Below are positions 1 through 7,861 of a stretch of DNA of 42,304 nt, in pieces; the first letter of the stretch is position 1; each line of letters opens with the position of its first letter. The DNA is taken from assembly GCA_030524675.1 (NCBI GenBank), contig JAUNGE010000029.1, forward strand, positions 1-42,304, in the 5' to 3' direction. This DNA comes from a bacterium. GTDB taxonomy: Bacteria > Bacillota > Clostridia > Lachnospirales > Lachnospiraceae. Both the position numbers and the translations under genes were made by a program. The notes below the pieces were generated by a model. That model was not told the origin of the DNA. It worked only from the letters and a program-made list of their open reading frames with translations, and searched no databases.

Positions 1-441
1 TGGTATGGAGAGAAGTCTTAAACTATTATGGTGCTAAAACTTAAAGACGGGTTTCGCATTGCTGAAAGCTAAGCTCCTCATAAATGAATATTTTTACCAA
101 ATCAACTAGAATTGGAAAGAACCTATTTGGCGCTTACTCTTTTCCTTTTTCTCACAATTTAAAAAAGGGTGGTGGTGGTGCCTTGATGGTGGGAAAAAAT
201 AGAGAGGAAGAGGAGAGAGAAGAGGATTTCTTCTTCTTTTCTGCGTTCTCTCAGTATTAGATGGGGCTGGATATTGATGGGGAAGTGTGGTAAAATTGGA
301 GAAAGAATGAAAGGGATTTCTCTTTGGTTAGGAAAGGATGAGGAGAGGAAGAGGAGGGAAAATTAAAATCTGCATAGAGAGAAAACTGTTTTTGTGGTGA
401 TAGATGCTCGGATTTGAGCAGATAAAAAACTTTGGTTTACA
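1..441. other. Intergenic, no gene seen
   Basis: I see no convincing coding frame, tRNA or rRNA in this stretch. Positions about 190-370 are very rich in A and G on the + strand, interrupted by a short pyrimidine patch, a composition that recurs in other spacers of this window. A GGT repeat lies near 168-179. The upstream gene, if any, is outside the window. Confidence 0.5.
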
Positions 442-491
442 AGGGGGTCCGTATTATCGGTATAATAACTGAGAAGTACGGAACCCTTTTT
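442..491 (+). terminator. Terminator-like hairpin with inner palindrome, upstream of the pseudo-MobA/ModE gene
   Basis: AGGG..TCCGTA (442-453) can pair with TACGGA.CCCT (477-487), followed by a T run (487-491). The loop holds a second inverted repeat, TATTAT CGGT ATAATA (452-467). A comparable outer-stem plus inner AT-palindrome arrangement precedes the next gene at 1605-1660. It may be an attenuator for the gene at 609, the terminator of a gene outside the window, or an operator. Confidence 0.5.
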
Positions 492-608
492 GTAGCGTCA
501 GTCGATGTGCAGGAGCCACTGTGCATGAAAATTGATTGATTTATACGCACATAAGACCAGTTTGAACTGTGGGATATGTCAAAGAACGAATGACAGGGGG
601 GAAGGACT

Positions 609-1532
609 ATGAAAATCAACCGTGTCGGCGGAATCATTGCTGCAGCGAGCAAAAAGGCAGCTTTTCCGCTTGTGCAGATAGGGTCGATCCCTATTGTGAA
701 GCGGCTGGTGATTTCTTTTCAGCAGGCAGGGATTTTTCCGATTGTTGTTGTCACAGGCGCCGATGAAGATGAGGTAAAATATCAGCTGTCCAATTATGGA
801 GTGATTTTTATAAGGGATGAGAACTGCGAGTGTTCAGAACTGTTTGAGTCAGTAAAAATTGGACTGCGGTATCTGAGAGACAAATGTAAGCGCATTGTGT
901 TCACGCCAGTCAATGTGCCGATGTTTACGGCAAAGACGCTGCGGTTGCTTTTGGCGTCTGAGGCGGAGATTGTGACGCCTTCTTATCAGGGAGCGGCGGG
1001 GCATCCGATCGTCTTATCAGACAGCGTGATTCCTGAAATTCTGGAGTTTCAGGGAGAAGGCGGGCTGCGCATGGCATTGGCGTCCATGCCCAAGAAGCGG
1101 GAATTCGTTTCGGTTGATGACCCAGGCATTCGCATCAGTGTTAGAAACAGTGAGCAGCTGGAGGAACGGCTGGCGGAACACAACCGCGCACTGCTTCATC
1201 CGATGATTCAGGTAGGACTCAGAAAAGAAGCTATCTTTTTCAATACGCGCATAAAGCTTCTTCTGTACCTGATTTATGATATGAACTCCGTCCGCAGTGC
1301 CTGCACGGCTATGGCGCTTTCTTATGGAAAAGCGTGGGATATGTTAAATACGCTGGAGACGGAATTTGGCTTTTTGTTTGTGGAGCGCAGACACGGCGGG
1401 AGCAAGGGAGGGCGTACGACGCTGACTCAGGAAGGACTGCAGTTTCTGCGCGCCTGGATGCAGTATGAGGATGAATTGTTCCAGTTCGGGCAGCTGCGGT
1501 TTTCCGAACTGTTTGGTGATCTGCTGTCCTGA
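609..1532 (+). CDS. Degenerate MobA/MocA-like nucleotidyltransferase domain fused to a ModE-type winged HTH (probable regulator)
   Basis: 307 aa. Residues 1-190 follow the NTP-transferase fold of molybdenum-cofactor nucleotidyltransferases and align by eye with the next gene product (shared GEGGLR at 149-154, V.DPGI at 169-174). The nucleotide-binding loop, AAGLSSRMG..K in the paralogue, is here AAASKKAAFP (11-20), with the Gly-x-Ser-x-Arg-Met-Gly signature gone. The metal-binding PGDMP is PVNVP (100-104), so Asp became Asn. Residues 214-285 are a winged HTH of the ModE N-terminal type, ending in the usual TLTQEG. The start has the ribosome binding site GGGGAAGG at 598-605. The domain order suggests a transcription factor that uses a dead enzyme domain to sense cofactor or nucleotide and controls this locus; that role is inference. 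An active MobA with unusual loops is less likely. Confidence 0.75.
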   Translation: MKINRVGGIIAAASKKAAFPLVQIGSIPIVKRLVISFQQAGIFPIVVVTGADEDEVKYQLSNYGVIFIRDENCECSELFESVKIGLRYLRDKCKRIVFTPVNVPMFTAKTLRLLLASEAEIVTPSYQGAAGHPIVLSDSVIPEILEFQGEGGLRMALASMPKKREFVSVDDPGIRISVRNSEQLEERLAEHNRALLHPMIQVGLRKEAIFFNTRIKLLLYLIYDMNSVRSACTAMALSYGKAWDMLNTLETEFGFLFVERRHGGSKGGRTTLTQEGLQFLRAWMQYEDELFQFGQLRFSELFGDLLS

Positions 1533-1589
1533 TGGCAGTGTGGCATTGGACATGGACAGTTTGGCAGGCGAGTTCTTCTGAGGAATATC

Positions 1590-1618
1590 TTGAATAAAAA
1601 ATAAACCCCTTTTATAAT
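1590..1618 (+). promoter_or_regulatory. Promoter for mocA-like/xdh genes, inside the preceding terminator
   Basis: TTGAAT (1590-1595), a 17-bp spacer and TATAAT (1613-1618) form a near-consensus sigma-A promoter. The -10 box is the left half of the palindrome TATAATG-G-CATTATA (1613-1627). Transcription would start near 1625, after the left arm of the terminator hairpin, so transcripts from this promoter cannot form that hairpin while read-through transcripts can. Confidence 0.65.
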
Positions 1619-1660
1619 GGCATTATACACAACGTGCCGGCGTAAGAGGGGTGTTTTTTT
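1605..1660 (+). terminator. Terminator of the pseudo-MobA/ModE gene, containing a palindromic operator candidate
   Basis: ACCCCTTTTA (1605-1614) pairs with TAAGAGGGGT (1643-1652) in a 10-bp stem with one G-U pair, followed by G and seven T (1654-1660). The T run touches the ATG of the next gene, and the GAGGGG in the right arm is its only visible ribosome binding site. The loop carries the palindrome at 1613-1627. Confidence 0.7.
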
Positions 1661-2323
1661 ATGCAAAAATACAGTAAAAACTACAAGGAAAGGTATTGTG
1701 AAGAGTACGAGAAAGACCATATCAACGGCCTGATTCTGGCAGCTGGTCTGTCATCACGTATGGGTGGTTTCAAGCCGCTTCTTCCGTTTGGACGCAAGAC
1801 ATTGATTGAAGCTTCTATCGACAGTATGCTGGATGCAGGGGTGCAGCAGGTCGTGGTGGTGCTTGGATTTCGGGGAAGGGAAATCGAGACTGTTTTGAAC
1901 AGACGGTATGGAGCGGAAATTACCTTTGCGTGGAATGAAAGGTATGCGGAGACGGATATGCTGGAGTCGGTAAAGTGCGGTTTGAGAGCGATGCCGGACT
2001 GTCAGTCTTTTTTCCTTTTGCCAGGGGATATGCCCGTCGTACAAAGACACACATTTTTAAAACTGGCAGCATCCCGCCCAGAAGAAGAGCCGTTTCTCCT
2101 GTTCCCGACGCTGGAAGGGAGGCCGAAACATCCGCCGCTGATTCATGCGGATTTTATTCCGGTGATTCTGGAGTATCGCGGAGAAGGAGGATTGCGGCAG
2201 CTGTGGAAACAGCATACAGAAACGATTCTTCATGTTCCAGTGGAAGATCCTGGTGTTTGGGTGGATGTGGACACCAGGGCGCAGTATGAACACTGTATTG
2301 CATGTTTTCAGCCAGGTTTGTAA
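1661..2323 (+). CDS. mocA: Molybdenum cofactor cytidylyltransferase-like protein (MocA family)
   Basis: 220 aa, one NTP-transferase domain. It has the intact family signature AAGLSSRMGGFK (27-38) and the metal-binding GDMP (122-125), plus the conserved HPP (157-159). The family transfers CMP (MocA) or GMP (MobA) from the nucleotide triphosphate to molybdopterin in the cytoplasm; placement directly before a xanthine-dehydrogenase-type gene favours CMP transfer. The first 20 residues are a short polar extension. I see no other ATG, GTG or TTG in frame near the domain start, so ATG 1661 is kept even though it directly follows a terminator T run. The xdh-like gene begins 60 bp downstream without an obvious terminator between, so the two are probably one transcript from the promoter at 1590-1618. 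Confidence 0.85.
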   Translation: MQKYSKNYKERYCEEYEKDHINGLILAAGLSSRMGGFKPLLPFGRKTLIEASIDSMLDAGVQQVVVVLGFRGREIETVLNRRYGAEITFAWNERYAETDMLESVKCGLRAMPDCQSFFLLPGDMPVVQRHTFLKLAASRPEEEPFLLFPTLEGRPKHPPLIHADFIPVILEYRGEGGLRQLWKQHTETILHVPVEDPGVWVDVDTRAQYEHCIACFQPGL

Positions 2324-2383
2324 CACAAAATCAGATAGATAGAGTCAAAATTTAAGTTTAGAGAAACTTTTAAGGAGGAAAAA

Positions 2384-4951
2384 ATGTATACACTCAATAT
2401 CAATGGAACAGTATATGAAACGGCAGAAGATAAGAAACTTCTGCGTTTCCTGAGAGATGATCTGCACCTGACAGCAACCAAGGACGGCTGCAGTGAGGGT
2501 GCCTGCGGTACCTGTACCGTATTGATTGACGGAAAGAAAGTAAAAGCATGTGTTCCGAAAATCAGCACGCTGCAGGGGAAGCAGATTTTGACCGTGGAGG
2601 GAATTGCGGAAGAGGAAATGAAAATTTACCAGCATTGCTTTGCGGAGGCCGGTGCAGTACAGTGCGGCTTCTGTATCCCAGGTATGATTATCTCAGCAAA
2701 GAGCCTGCTGGATGTGAATCTGAATCCGACCCGACAGGATGTAAAAAAGGCAATCAGAGGCAATCTGTGCCGCTGTACCGGATATAAAAAGATTGAGGAT
2801 GCCATTTTGATGGCGGCAGACTATTTCCGCGAGAACAGAGAGATTCCGCAGGCGCCGGAAACACTGCAGATGAACCAGCGATTCAAGCGAATCGATGCCG
2901 ATGAAAAAGTGAACGGAACCGGAATTTTTGCAGACGATATTTACCTGCCAGATATGGTGTATGCGAAATGTCTGTATTCCCGATATCCGCGGGCAAGAAT
3001 TGAGAAGATTGATATTTCCAGGGCGCTGGAGCATTCGGCTTGTATTCGAATTCTGACGAAACAGGATGTGCCGTGCAACAAAATCGGCCATATCAAGCAG
3101 GATTGGGATGTGCTGATGGGCGAGGGTGATATCACGCGCTATGTGGGAAATGCACTGGCCGTTGTGGCGGCAGAACGCCAGGAATCCCTGGAAGAGATTC
3201 TCTCCCTGATTGAGGTGGAATACACAGAGCTTCCTGCCATCACGAGTCCGTATGAGGCATTAAAAGGCGATGCACCTCTGATTCACGAAGATGGAAATAT
3301 TATGAGCCGTGCGACTCTGGTGCGCGGAAATGCAGATGAGGCAATCCGCAATTCCAAATATGTTGTGACCAGAAAATATAAGACATCCTGGCAGGAACAC
3401 GGATTTATGGAGCCGGAGTGCTGTGTGGCGCTGCCGGAGGGAGAAGATGGCCTGCTGGTTTACACAACAAGCCAGTCTGTCTATGATGTGCAACGTGAAT
3501 GTGCACAGATGCTTCAGATTCCGAGAGAGAAAGTGCATTGTCATGCTCCTCTTGTGGGCGGTGGTTTTGGCGGCAAGGAAGATATGTCTGTGCAGCAGTA
3601 TGCGACACTGATGGCATGGTATTTAAAGAGACCAGTAAAGGTAAAATACAGCCGCCAGGAATCCCTGAATTACCATGTAAAGCGTCATCCGATGGAGATG
3701 GAATTCACGACAGCCTGCGACGAGAACGGACATCTGACCGCCATGAAGGGCGTGATTATTGCAGATACAGGTGCCTATGCGTCTCTTGGAGGACCGGTTC
3801 TTCATCGTGCCTGTACCCATGCAGCAGGGCCGTACAACTATCAGAATATTGATATTTTCGGCATGTCTGTCTACACCAACAATGTGGTCTCTGGTGCATA
3901 CAGGGGCTTTGGTGTGACACAGAGCTGCTTTGCGACAGAGATGAACATTAACCTGCTCGCAGAGATGGCAGGACTGGACCCGTGGGAGTTCAGACGGCGC
4001 AATGCCATCAAGCCAGGTGATATTTTGCCGAATGGACAGACCGCGGACCCGAACACCAACATGGAAGCCTGTCTGGATGCTGTGAAAGACATTTTCTATT
4101 CCCATCCATACGCTGGAATTGCCTGCGGATTTAAAAATGCTGGAACCGGCATGGGAAAGAAGGACATCGGCCGTGTTCTGATGTCTGTGGAGCAGGGAAA
4201 AATTCATATCCGCACATCAGCTTCCTGCATGGGACAGGGAATCGGGCAGATGGCACTGACGGAAATCTGCCATGTGACAGGTCTGAATCCGAATCTGTTT
4301 ATTCACGAGGCAGCAGATACGGTCCGCACTCCAGATTCAGGAACATCCACAGCATCCCGCCAGACCGTGATGACTGGTGAGGCTGCGAGACGCGCAGGCG
4401 AGAAATTAAAATGCGCTCTGGACTGCGGAAAGACGATTGCGGACCTGGAAGGACAGGAATTCTTCGGAGAATATTCTGCGAAGACAGACCCTCTCGGTGC
4501 CATCAAGGAGAATCCAGTGAGCCATGTCTCCTACTCCTACGGAACCCAAGTCATTATCCTGAATGAAGAGGGAAAAGTGACAAAAGCAGTCTCCGCATTC
4601 GATGTGGGAACGCCTGTCAATATTCAGTCTGTGGAAGGGCAGATTGAGGGCGGCATGATTATGGGAATCGGCTATGGCCTGACAGAAGAGTTCAAATGTG
4701 AGGACGGCTATCCGACCAGCAAATTCGGCACAATCGGATTTATGCGTGCTGACCAGGCACCAGAGTTAGAGGTGATTTTATGCCAGCCGAAAGAAGAAGA
4801 CAAACTTCCATATTCTCTCGGCGCAAAGGGATGTGGTGAGCTTTGTATGATTCCGACAGCGCCAGCATGTGCCCATGCATATTATCGCCTGGACGGAAAG
4901 TTCCGCCAGAGTCTGCCGCTGCAGGATACCTATTACAGAAAGAAAAAATAG
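2384..4951 (+). CDS. xdh: Xanthine-dehydrogenase family molybdenum hydroxylase, selenium-dependent type (fused 2Fe-2S and Moco domains)
   Basis: 855 aa. The N-terminus has two [2Fe-2S] domains: plant-type ferredoxin cysteines C36, C41, C44 and C56, then C94/C97 and C129/C131 in the CGFC and CRCTGY motifs. From about residue 170 comes the hammerhead and molybdopterin-binding part, with GGGFGGKED, AYRGFG and the active-site loop GAKGCGE (813-819, catalytic Glu819). Length and architecture fit the one-chain selenium-dependent xanthine dehydrogenase family of Clostridia; selenium there is a ligand in the cofactor, not selenocysteine. It oxidises purines or other N-heterocycles at a Moco centre. 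No FAD domain and no FAD subunit gene is adjacent, so electrons must leave through another partner. Ribosome binding site AAGGAGG at 2372-2378. The exact substrate cannot be read from sequence. Confidence 0.88.
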   Translation: MYTLNINGTVYETAEDKKLLRFLRDDLHLTATKDGCSEGACGTCTVLIDGKKVKACVPKISTLQGKQILTVEGIAEEEMKIYQHCFAEAGAVQCGFCIPGMIISAKSLLDVNLNPTRQDVKKAIRGNLCRCTGYKKIEDAILMAADYFRENREIPQAPETLQMNQRFKRIDADEKVNGTGIFADDIYLPDMVYAKCLYSRYPRARIEKIDISRALEHSACIRILTKQDVPCNKIGHIKQDWDVLMGEGDITRYVGNALAVVAAERQESLEEILSLIEVEYTELPAITSPYEALKGDAPLIHEDGNIMSRATLVRGNADEAIRNSKYVVTRKYKTSWQEHGFMEPECCVALPEGEDGLLVYTTSQSVYDVQRECAQMLQIPREKVHCHAPLVGGGFGGKEDMSVQQYATLMAWYLKRPVKVKYSRQESLNYHVKRHPMEMEFTTACDENGHLTAMKGVIIADTGAYASLGGPVLHRACTHAAGPYNYQNIDIFGMSVYTNNVVSGAYRGFGVTQSCFATEMNINLLAEMAGLDPWEFRRRNAIKPGDILPNGQTADPNTNMEACLDAVKDIFYSHPYAGIACGFKNAGTGMGKKDIGRVLMSVEQGKIHIRTSASCMGQGIGQMALTEICHVTGLNPNLFIHEAADTVRTPDSGTSTASRQTVMTGEAARRAGEKLKCALDCGKTIADLEGQEFFGEYSAKTDPLGAIKENPVSHVSYSYGTQVIILNEEGKVTKAVSAFDVGTPVNIQSVEGQIEGGMIMGIGYGLTEEFKCEDGYPTSKFGTIGFMRADQAPELEVILCQPKEEDKLPYSLGAKGCGELCMIPTAPACAHAYYRLDGKFRQSLPLQDTYYRKKK

Positions 4952-5019
4952 GAAAAAAAGAAGATAAAACGCCAGGTAGTTCACTGGAAAAATGAAGTAG
5001 AAAAATGAGCAGAAAAGAT

Positions 5020-5056
5020 AAGGCAGTCATTCATAAAAAATGATTGTCTTATTTTA
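5020..5056 (+). terminator. Terminator after xdh
   Basis: AAGGCAGTCATT (5020-5031) pairs with AATGATTGTCTT (5039-5050), 12 bp with two G-U pairs and a 7-nt loop, then a T-rich stretch to about 5068. Confidence 0.75.
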
Positions 5057-5289
5057 ATTCAATTTTTATCACTTGATATACTGTCATGAAAAAATCAGAG
5101 AACCGTAAGTAAAGGTTAAAGCATAATGTGCGGAAATCTGCTATAGTAAAAGAGAGAAAAAGACAAATATACAAGACAGGTATAAGAGATAAATACACAG
5201 GATACAGATAGAAGGCAAATACATGGGGCAAATACATAAAAGAAATACGTAAAGAAGAGAAAAAAATTTTGTAAAGGGAGGAAAGTAGA

Positions 5290-5706
5290 GTGGTGAAGAG
5301 AAAAAGAATGTATCTGGCAGTATTGTTGAGTATGATTTTTATCGGTGTATTGAGCATATGCCTCTCTGCTTGTGGGAGCAGGAGCGGGAATGGCGGTGAG
5401 GCAGGACTGACACCGACTGGATACCCGTCAGAGGAAGTGCAGCGAATTAGCGTATATTATGGAGGAACGCTTTACTGGTATACAGCAAATGGATTTGACC
5501 AGCCTCTGGCGCAGGGATTTGAGAAGGTTGGCGAGGTGAAGACAGTAGATAATATGGAATATCCGGATGAGGAGTTTTGTGGCACAAGGCTGGATGTGGG
5601 GCAGGAAATCTATGCCAGTTCGGAGGATACTTCCAAGGTTTATGTGAAATATGACAGCGGGTATGCCATGTTTGAAACAGCAGATGTGACAGGAACAGGG
5701 GAATAG
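5290..5706 (+). CDS. Small lipoprotein, unknown function
   Basis: 138 aa. A short basic N-terminus (KRKR), a hydrophobic stretch (8-26) and the lipobox LSAC (Cys28) mark a signal-peptidase-II lipoprotein anchored to the outer face of the membrane. The mature part, about 110 residues, is rich in aromatic and acidic residues and shows no motif I recognise; it may be a small beta-rich domain. Translation likely starts at GTG 5290, seven bases after GGGAGG (5277-5282); GTG 5293 or ATG 5308 are alternatives. It lies alone between the xdh terminator and the yitT leader. The spacer before it (5150-5275) contains degenerate repeats such as GCAAATACAT at about 5213 and 5229. Confidence 0.7.
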   Translation: MVKRKRMYLAVLLSMIFIGVLSICLSACGSRSGNGGEAGLTPTGYPSEEVQRISVYYGGTLYWYTANGFDQPLAQGFEKVGEVKTVDNMEYPDEEFCGTRLDVGQEIYASSEDTSKVYVKYDSGYAMFETADVTGTGE

Positions 5707-5835
5707 ATATGAGTATGTTGGTGATGAAGGAATGGACCTCTTGTGTCTCCGACATTCACTGGTATTTATTATAAGAGAAAGTCCGTGAAAGTTCTCTGAT
5801 AGCTTGTTTAAGGCTTATATAAACTTATGTTCTGA

Positions 5836-5864
5836 TTGAAAAATTGGATAAGAATGTGTATAAT
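5836..5864 (+). promoter_or_regulatory. Strong sigma-A-like promoter of the yitT leader
   Basis: TTGAAA (5836-5841), a 17-bp spacer and TATAAT (5859-5864). The expected start is near 5871, about 190 nt before the yitT start codon. Confidence 0.75.
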
Positions 5865-5870
5865 GAGAAC

Positions 5871-5935
5871 GTATTAGGCGTACAGCCTCGATCCACGTCT
5901 GTCAGGGAAAATCTCTCTGACAGGCGTGTTTTTTT
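5871..5935 (+). ncRNA. Short structured leader RNA or sRNA ending in a terminator
   Basis: From the expected start near 5871 the RNA would fold a small hairpin AGGC-GUACA-GCCU (5876-5888), then a strong hairpin CACGTCTGTCAG (5894-5905) with CTGACAGGCGTG (5917-5928, one G-U), followed by seven T (5929-5935). This is a complete promoter-terminator unit of about 65 nt located ahead of yitT. It could be an attenuating leader or an independent small RNA. I do not recognise a known riboswitch class. Confidence 0.45.
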
Positions 5936-5978
5936 GTATAATAGGAAACTCCTCCGGAGCTTCCTATTATACAAAAAA
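5930..5978. repeat. 23-bp-arm inverted repeat between leader terminator and yitT
   Basis: Left arm 5930-5952 and right arm 5956-5978 are complementary over 23 bases with one mismatch and a 3-nt centre. The arms begin with six T and end with six A, and contain TATAATAGGAA. The left T run is shared with the preceding terminator. As RNA it is a long hairpin with T runs on both strands, so it may act as a bidirectional terminator; as DNA it could be a dispersed palindromic repeat. A short GCCC-TCC-GGGC hairpin follows at 5979-5989. Confidence 0.75.
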
Positions 5979-6057
5979 GCCCTCCGGGCAGGATGCACAG
6001 ACATATGGGCATTGGAAATAACACGAGAACAGTATGAACACAGGAGGTTTTTATTTT

Positions 6058-6924
6058 ATGAAACAGCAGAATGTATGGCAGACAGTGGTTTCTCTTTTTA
6101 TGGTGGTCTTGGGAAATGTTTTGTATGCACTGGCAATCAAGTTGTTTTTGCTTCCGATAGGACTTGCGACAGGAGGAACGACGGGAATTGCACTTTTTAT
6201 GAATTATGCAGCAGGAATTCCGGTGAGCCTGTTTGTGCTTCTGTTTAATGTGGTGATGTTGATTGTGGGATATTTTTTATTGGGAGGGCAGTTTGCTGTC
6301 ACGACAGTTGTGAGTACATTTGTCTATCCCATCAGTCTGGAACTGCTCAATCGTCTGCTTCCGGATATCGTATTGACGCAGGATATGTTGTTATGCACGA
6401 TTTTTGCTGGCCTGGGAGTTGGACTGGGCCTGGGAATTGTGATTCGCGCTGGCGCCTCGACGGGAGGCATGGATATTCCGCCGCTGGTGTTGAACCGCTA
6501 TTTTAAAATTCCGGTATCTGTCGGCCTGTATCTATTTGATTTCTGTATTTTGCTGGCACAGATGCTGTTTTGTCCGGTTGAGAAAGTGCTGTATGGTATT
6601 TTGATGATGCTGATTTATACATTGGTGTTGGATAAGCTGATTCTGATGGGAACGATGCGGACAGAGGTGAAAGTAGTCAGTCAGAAGTCGAAAGAGATCC
6701 GAGATGCGATTTTGCAGCAGATGGACCGCGGCGTGACACTCCTTACAGGGGAGAGCGGATATCTGCACCAGAATACGCAGGTGGTAATGAGTGTGATTTC
6801 AAACAGAGAATTGCCACGGGTGGAAAAACTGATTCACAGCATTGATCCGGAGAATTTTATGGTTGTCAGCCGTGTCAGCGAAGTAAGGGGACGGGGATTT
6901 TCTATGAGCAAGAAATATCAGTAA
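6058..6924 (+). CDS. YitT family membrane protein (DUF161 + DUF2179)
   Basis: 288 aa. Five or six hydrophobic segments fill the first ~200 residues (a half with Gly-rich turns such as GLGVGLGLG), followed by a soluble C-terminal DUF2179 domain (about 205-285). This is the usual build of YitT/YpjC-type proteins of Firmicutes, integral membrane proteins of unsettled function, possibly small-molecule transport or sensing. ATG 6058 is chosen because AGGAGG (6042-6047) lies 10 bases before it; the in-frame ATG at 6034 lies upstream of that site. Transcription probably comes from the promoter at 5836 and must pass the leader terminator and the long inverted repeat, so expression may be controlled by attenuation. 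Confidence 0.85.
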   Translation: MKQQNVWQTVVSLFMVVLGNVLYALAIKLFLLPIGLATGGTTGIALFMNYAAGIPVSLFVLLFNVVMLIVGYFLLGGQFAVTTVVSTFVYPISLELLNRLLPDIVLTQDMLLCTIFAGLGVGLGLGIVIRAGASTGGMDIPPLVLNRYFKIPVSVGLYLFDFCILLAQMLFCPVEKVLYGILMMLIYTLVLDKLILMGTMRTEVKVVSQKSKEIRDAILQQMDRGVTLLTGESGYLHQNTQVVMSVISNRELPRVEKLIHSIDPENFMVVSRVSEVRGRGFSMSKKYQ

Positions 6925-7046
6925 TCAGTGAGCGCAGTAAGATGCGCAAGAAAAATAAGAAAATCCCCAGAGAGAAAAATAAAAAAGGAGAGAGAAAAAT
7001 AATTAGAAAAAGATGGAATATTGAATAATGTGGAACAAAAGAAGAG

Positions 7047-7093
7047 AAGAGGAAGAAACCACCGCGCGGCGGTCAGCAGGAAGCTGGCCGCCG
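7047..7093 (-). terminator. Possible terminator of treR
   Basis: CGGCGG.CAGC (7067-7077) pairs with GCTG.CCGCCG (7083-7093) around a 5-nt loop, overlapping the treR stop codon. On the minus strand it is followed by a pyrimidine-rich but T-poor tail, so termination strength is uncertain. Confidence 0.4.
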
Positions 7094-7804
7094 TGTTGCG
7101 TTGTCCTGGAAACGGAAGTAATCTGGACGATGGCGTGATTCGGTGTACTCGAACATGACTCCGTCACTGTTGTATGTCTGGCTGCTGACAACAGCGAGAC
7201 AGTTGTAATCCTTGAGGTCTAGATATTTTTCGTCAATCTGTGTCATTTTTTCGACGGTCATGATCCGCTTGCTTGTGACAATCGATACATGAAGAATCTG
7301 TTCCAGATACGCATAGATGGACTGTTCTGCAATCTGCGGAGTCAGGCCGACGGCAACATCCTTTAAAAAGTAATTGTGATTGATGATTAAGGGCTTATCA
7401 TCCAGATAGTGCAGACGCTGGATGTAATAGAGGGAAGAACCAGGTGCAAAACCGGTTTTTTTGGCTATTTTGGCATCAGCGGTCAGTTCCGTAAAGCAGA
7501 GAACTTTGGTCTCTGCCTTCTGATGGTTTCTGGCAGCAGATTCCCGAAACGATTCAATGCCACCGATAGTAAAAGAAGTCTGGGGTGCCGGCTGAAAAAT
7601 ATTGCGCACACCTTTTCCCTGCATGGTCTGTACATAGCCATCTGTGACAAGTGTGCTGATGGCGCGCCGGATGGTGTTGCGTGAGCAGTCATATGTGAGA
7701 ATCAGTGTATTTTCAGAGGGGAGAAGCTCCTGGAATTCGTATTCTCCGTTTTCTATTTTTGATTTTAAGTCCCGATAAATCTGGTCATATTTGGCTTTTG
7801 GCAT
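7073..7804 (-). CDS. treR: Trehalose operon repressor, GntR family
   Basis: 243 aa. Residues 1-70 are a GntR winged HTH (LLPSENTLILTYDCSRNTIR region with the recognition helix), and about 90-235 are a UTRA ligand-binding domain. Length and order match TreR, which binds trehalose 6-phosphate and then releases its operators. The gene is divergent from treP-treC, which supports the assignment. Two similar 16-bp palindromes sit on the treP promoter (8085-8128) and are its likely targets. The ribosome binding site on the minus strand is AGGAGG just before the start codon. Confidence 0.88.
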   Translation of the reverse strand: MPKAKYDQIYRDLKSKIENGEYEFQELLPSENTLILTYDCSRNTIRRAISTLVTDGYVQTMQGKGVRNIFQPAPQTSFTIGGIESFRESAARNHQKAETKVLCFTELTADAKIAKKTGFAPGSSLYYIQRLHYLDDKPLIINHNYFLKDVAVGLTPQIAEQSIYAYLEQILHVSIVTSKRIMTVEKMTQIDEKYLDLKDYNCLAVVSSQTYNSDGVMFEYTESRHRPDYFRFQDNATRRPASC

Positions 7805-7861
7805 AAGTGGAAGCCTCCTGTTAATCTTGTTTGAACATCTTGAAATCCTTTTCTTTTATTA

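Noticed and set aside
437-652. 71-codon minus-strand frame before the pseudo-MobA gene
   Set aside because: It covers the hairpin region and overlaps the start of the real gene; no ribosome binding site or family features.
2384-4951. Selenoprotein with in-frame UGA
   Set aside because: The gene has no internal stop; selenium in this family is part of the cofactor.
5844-6248. 134-codon frame across the yitT leader
   Set aside because: It runs through the terminator and inverted repeat and then overlaps yitT out of frame; no family features.
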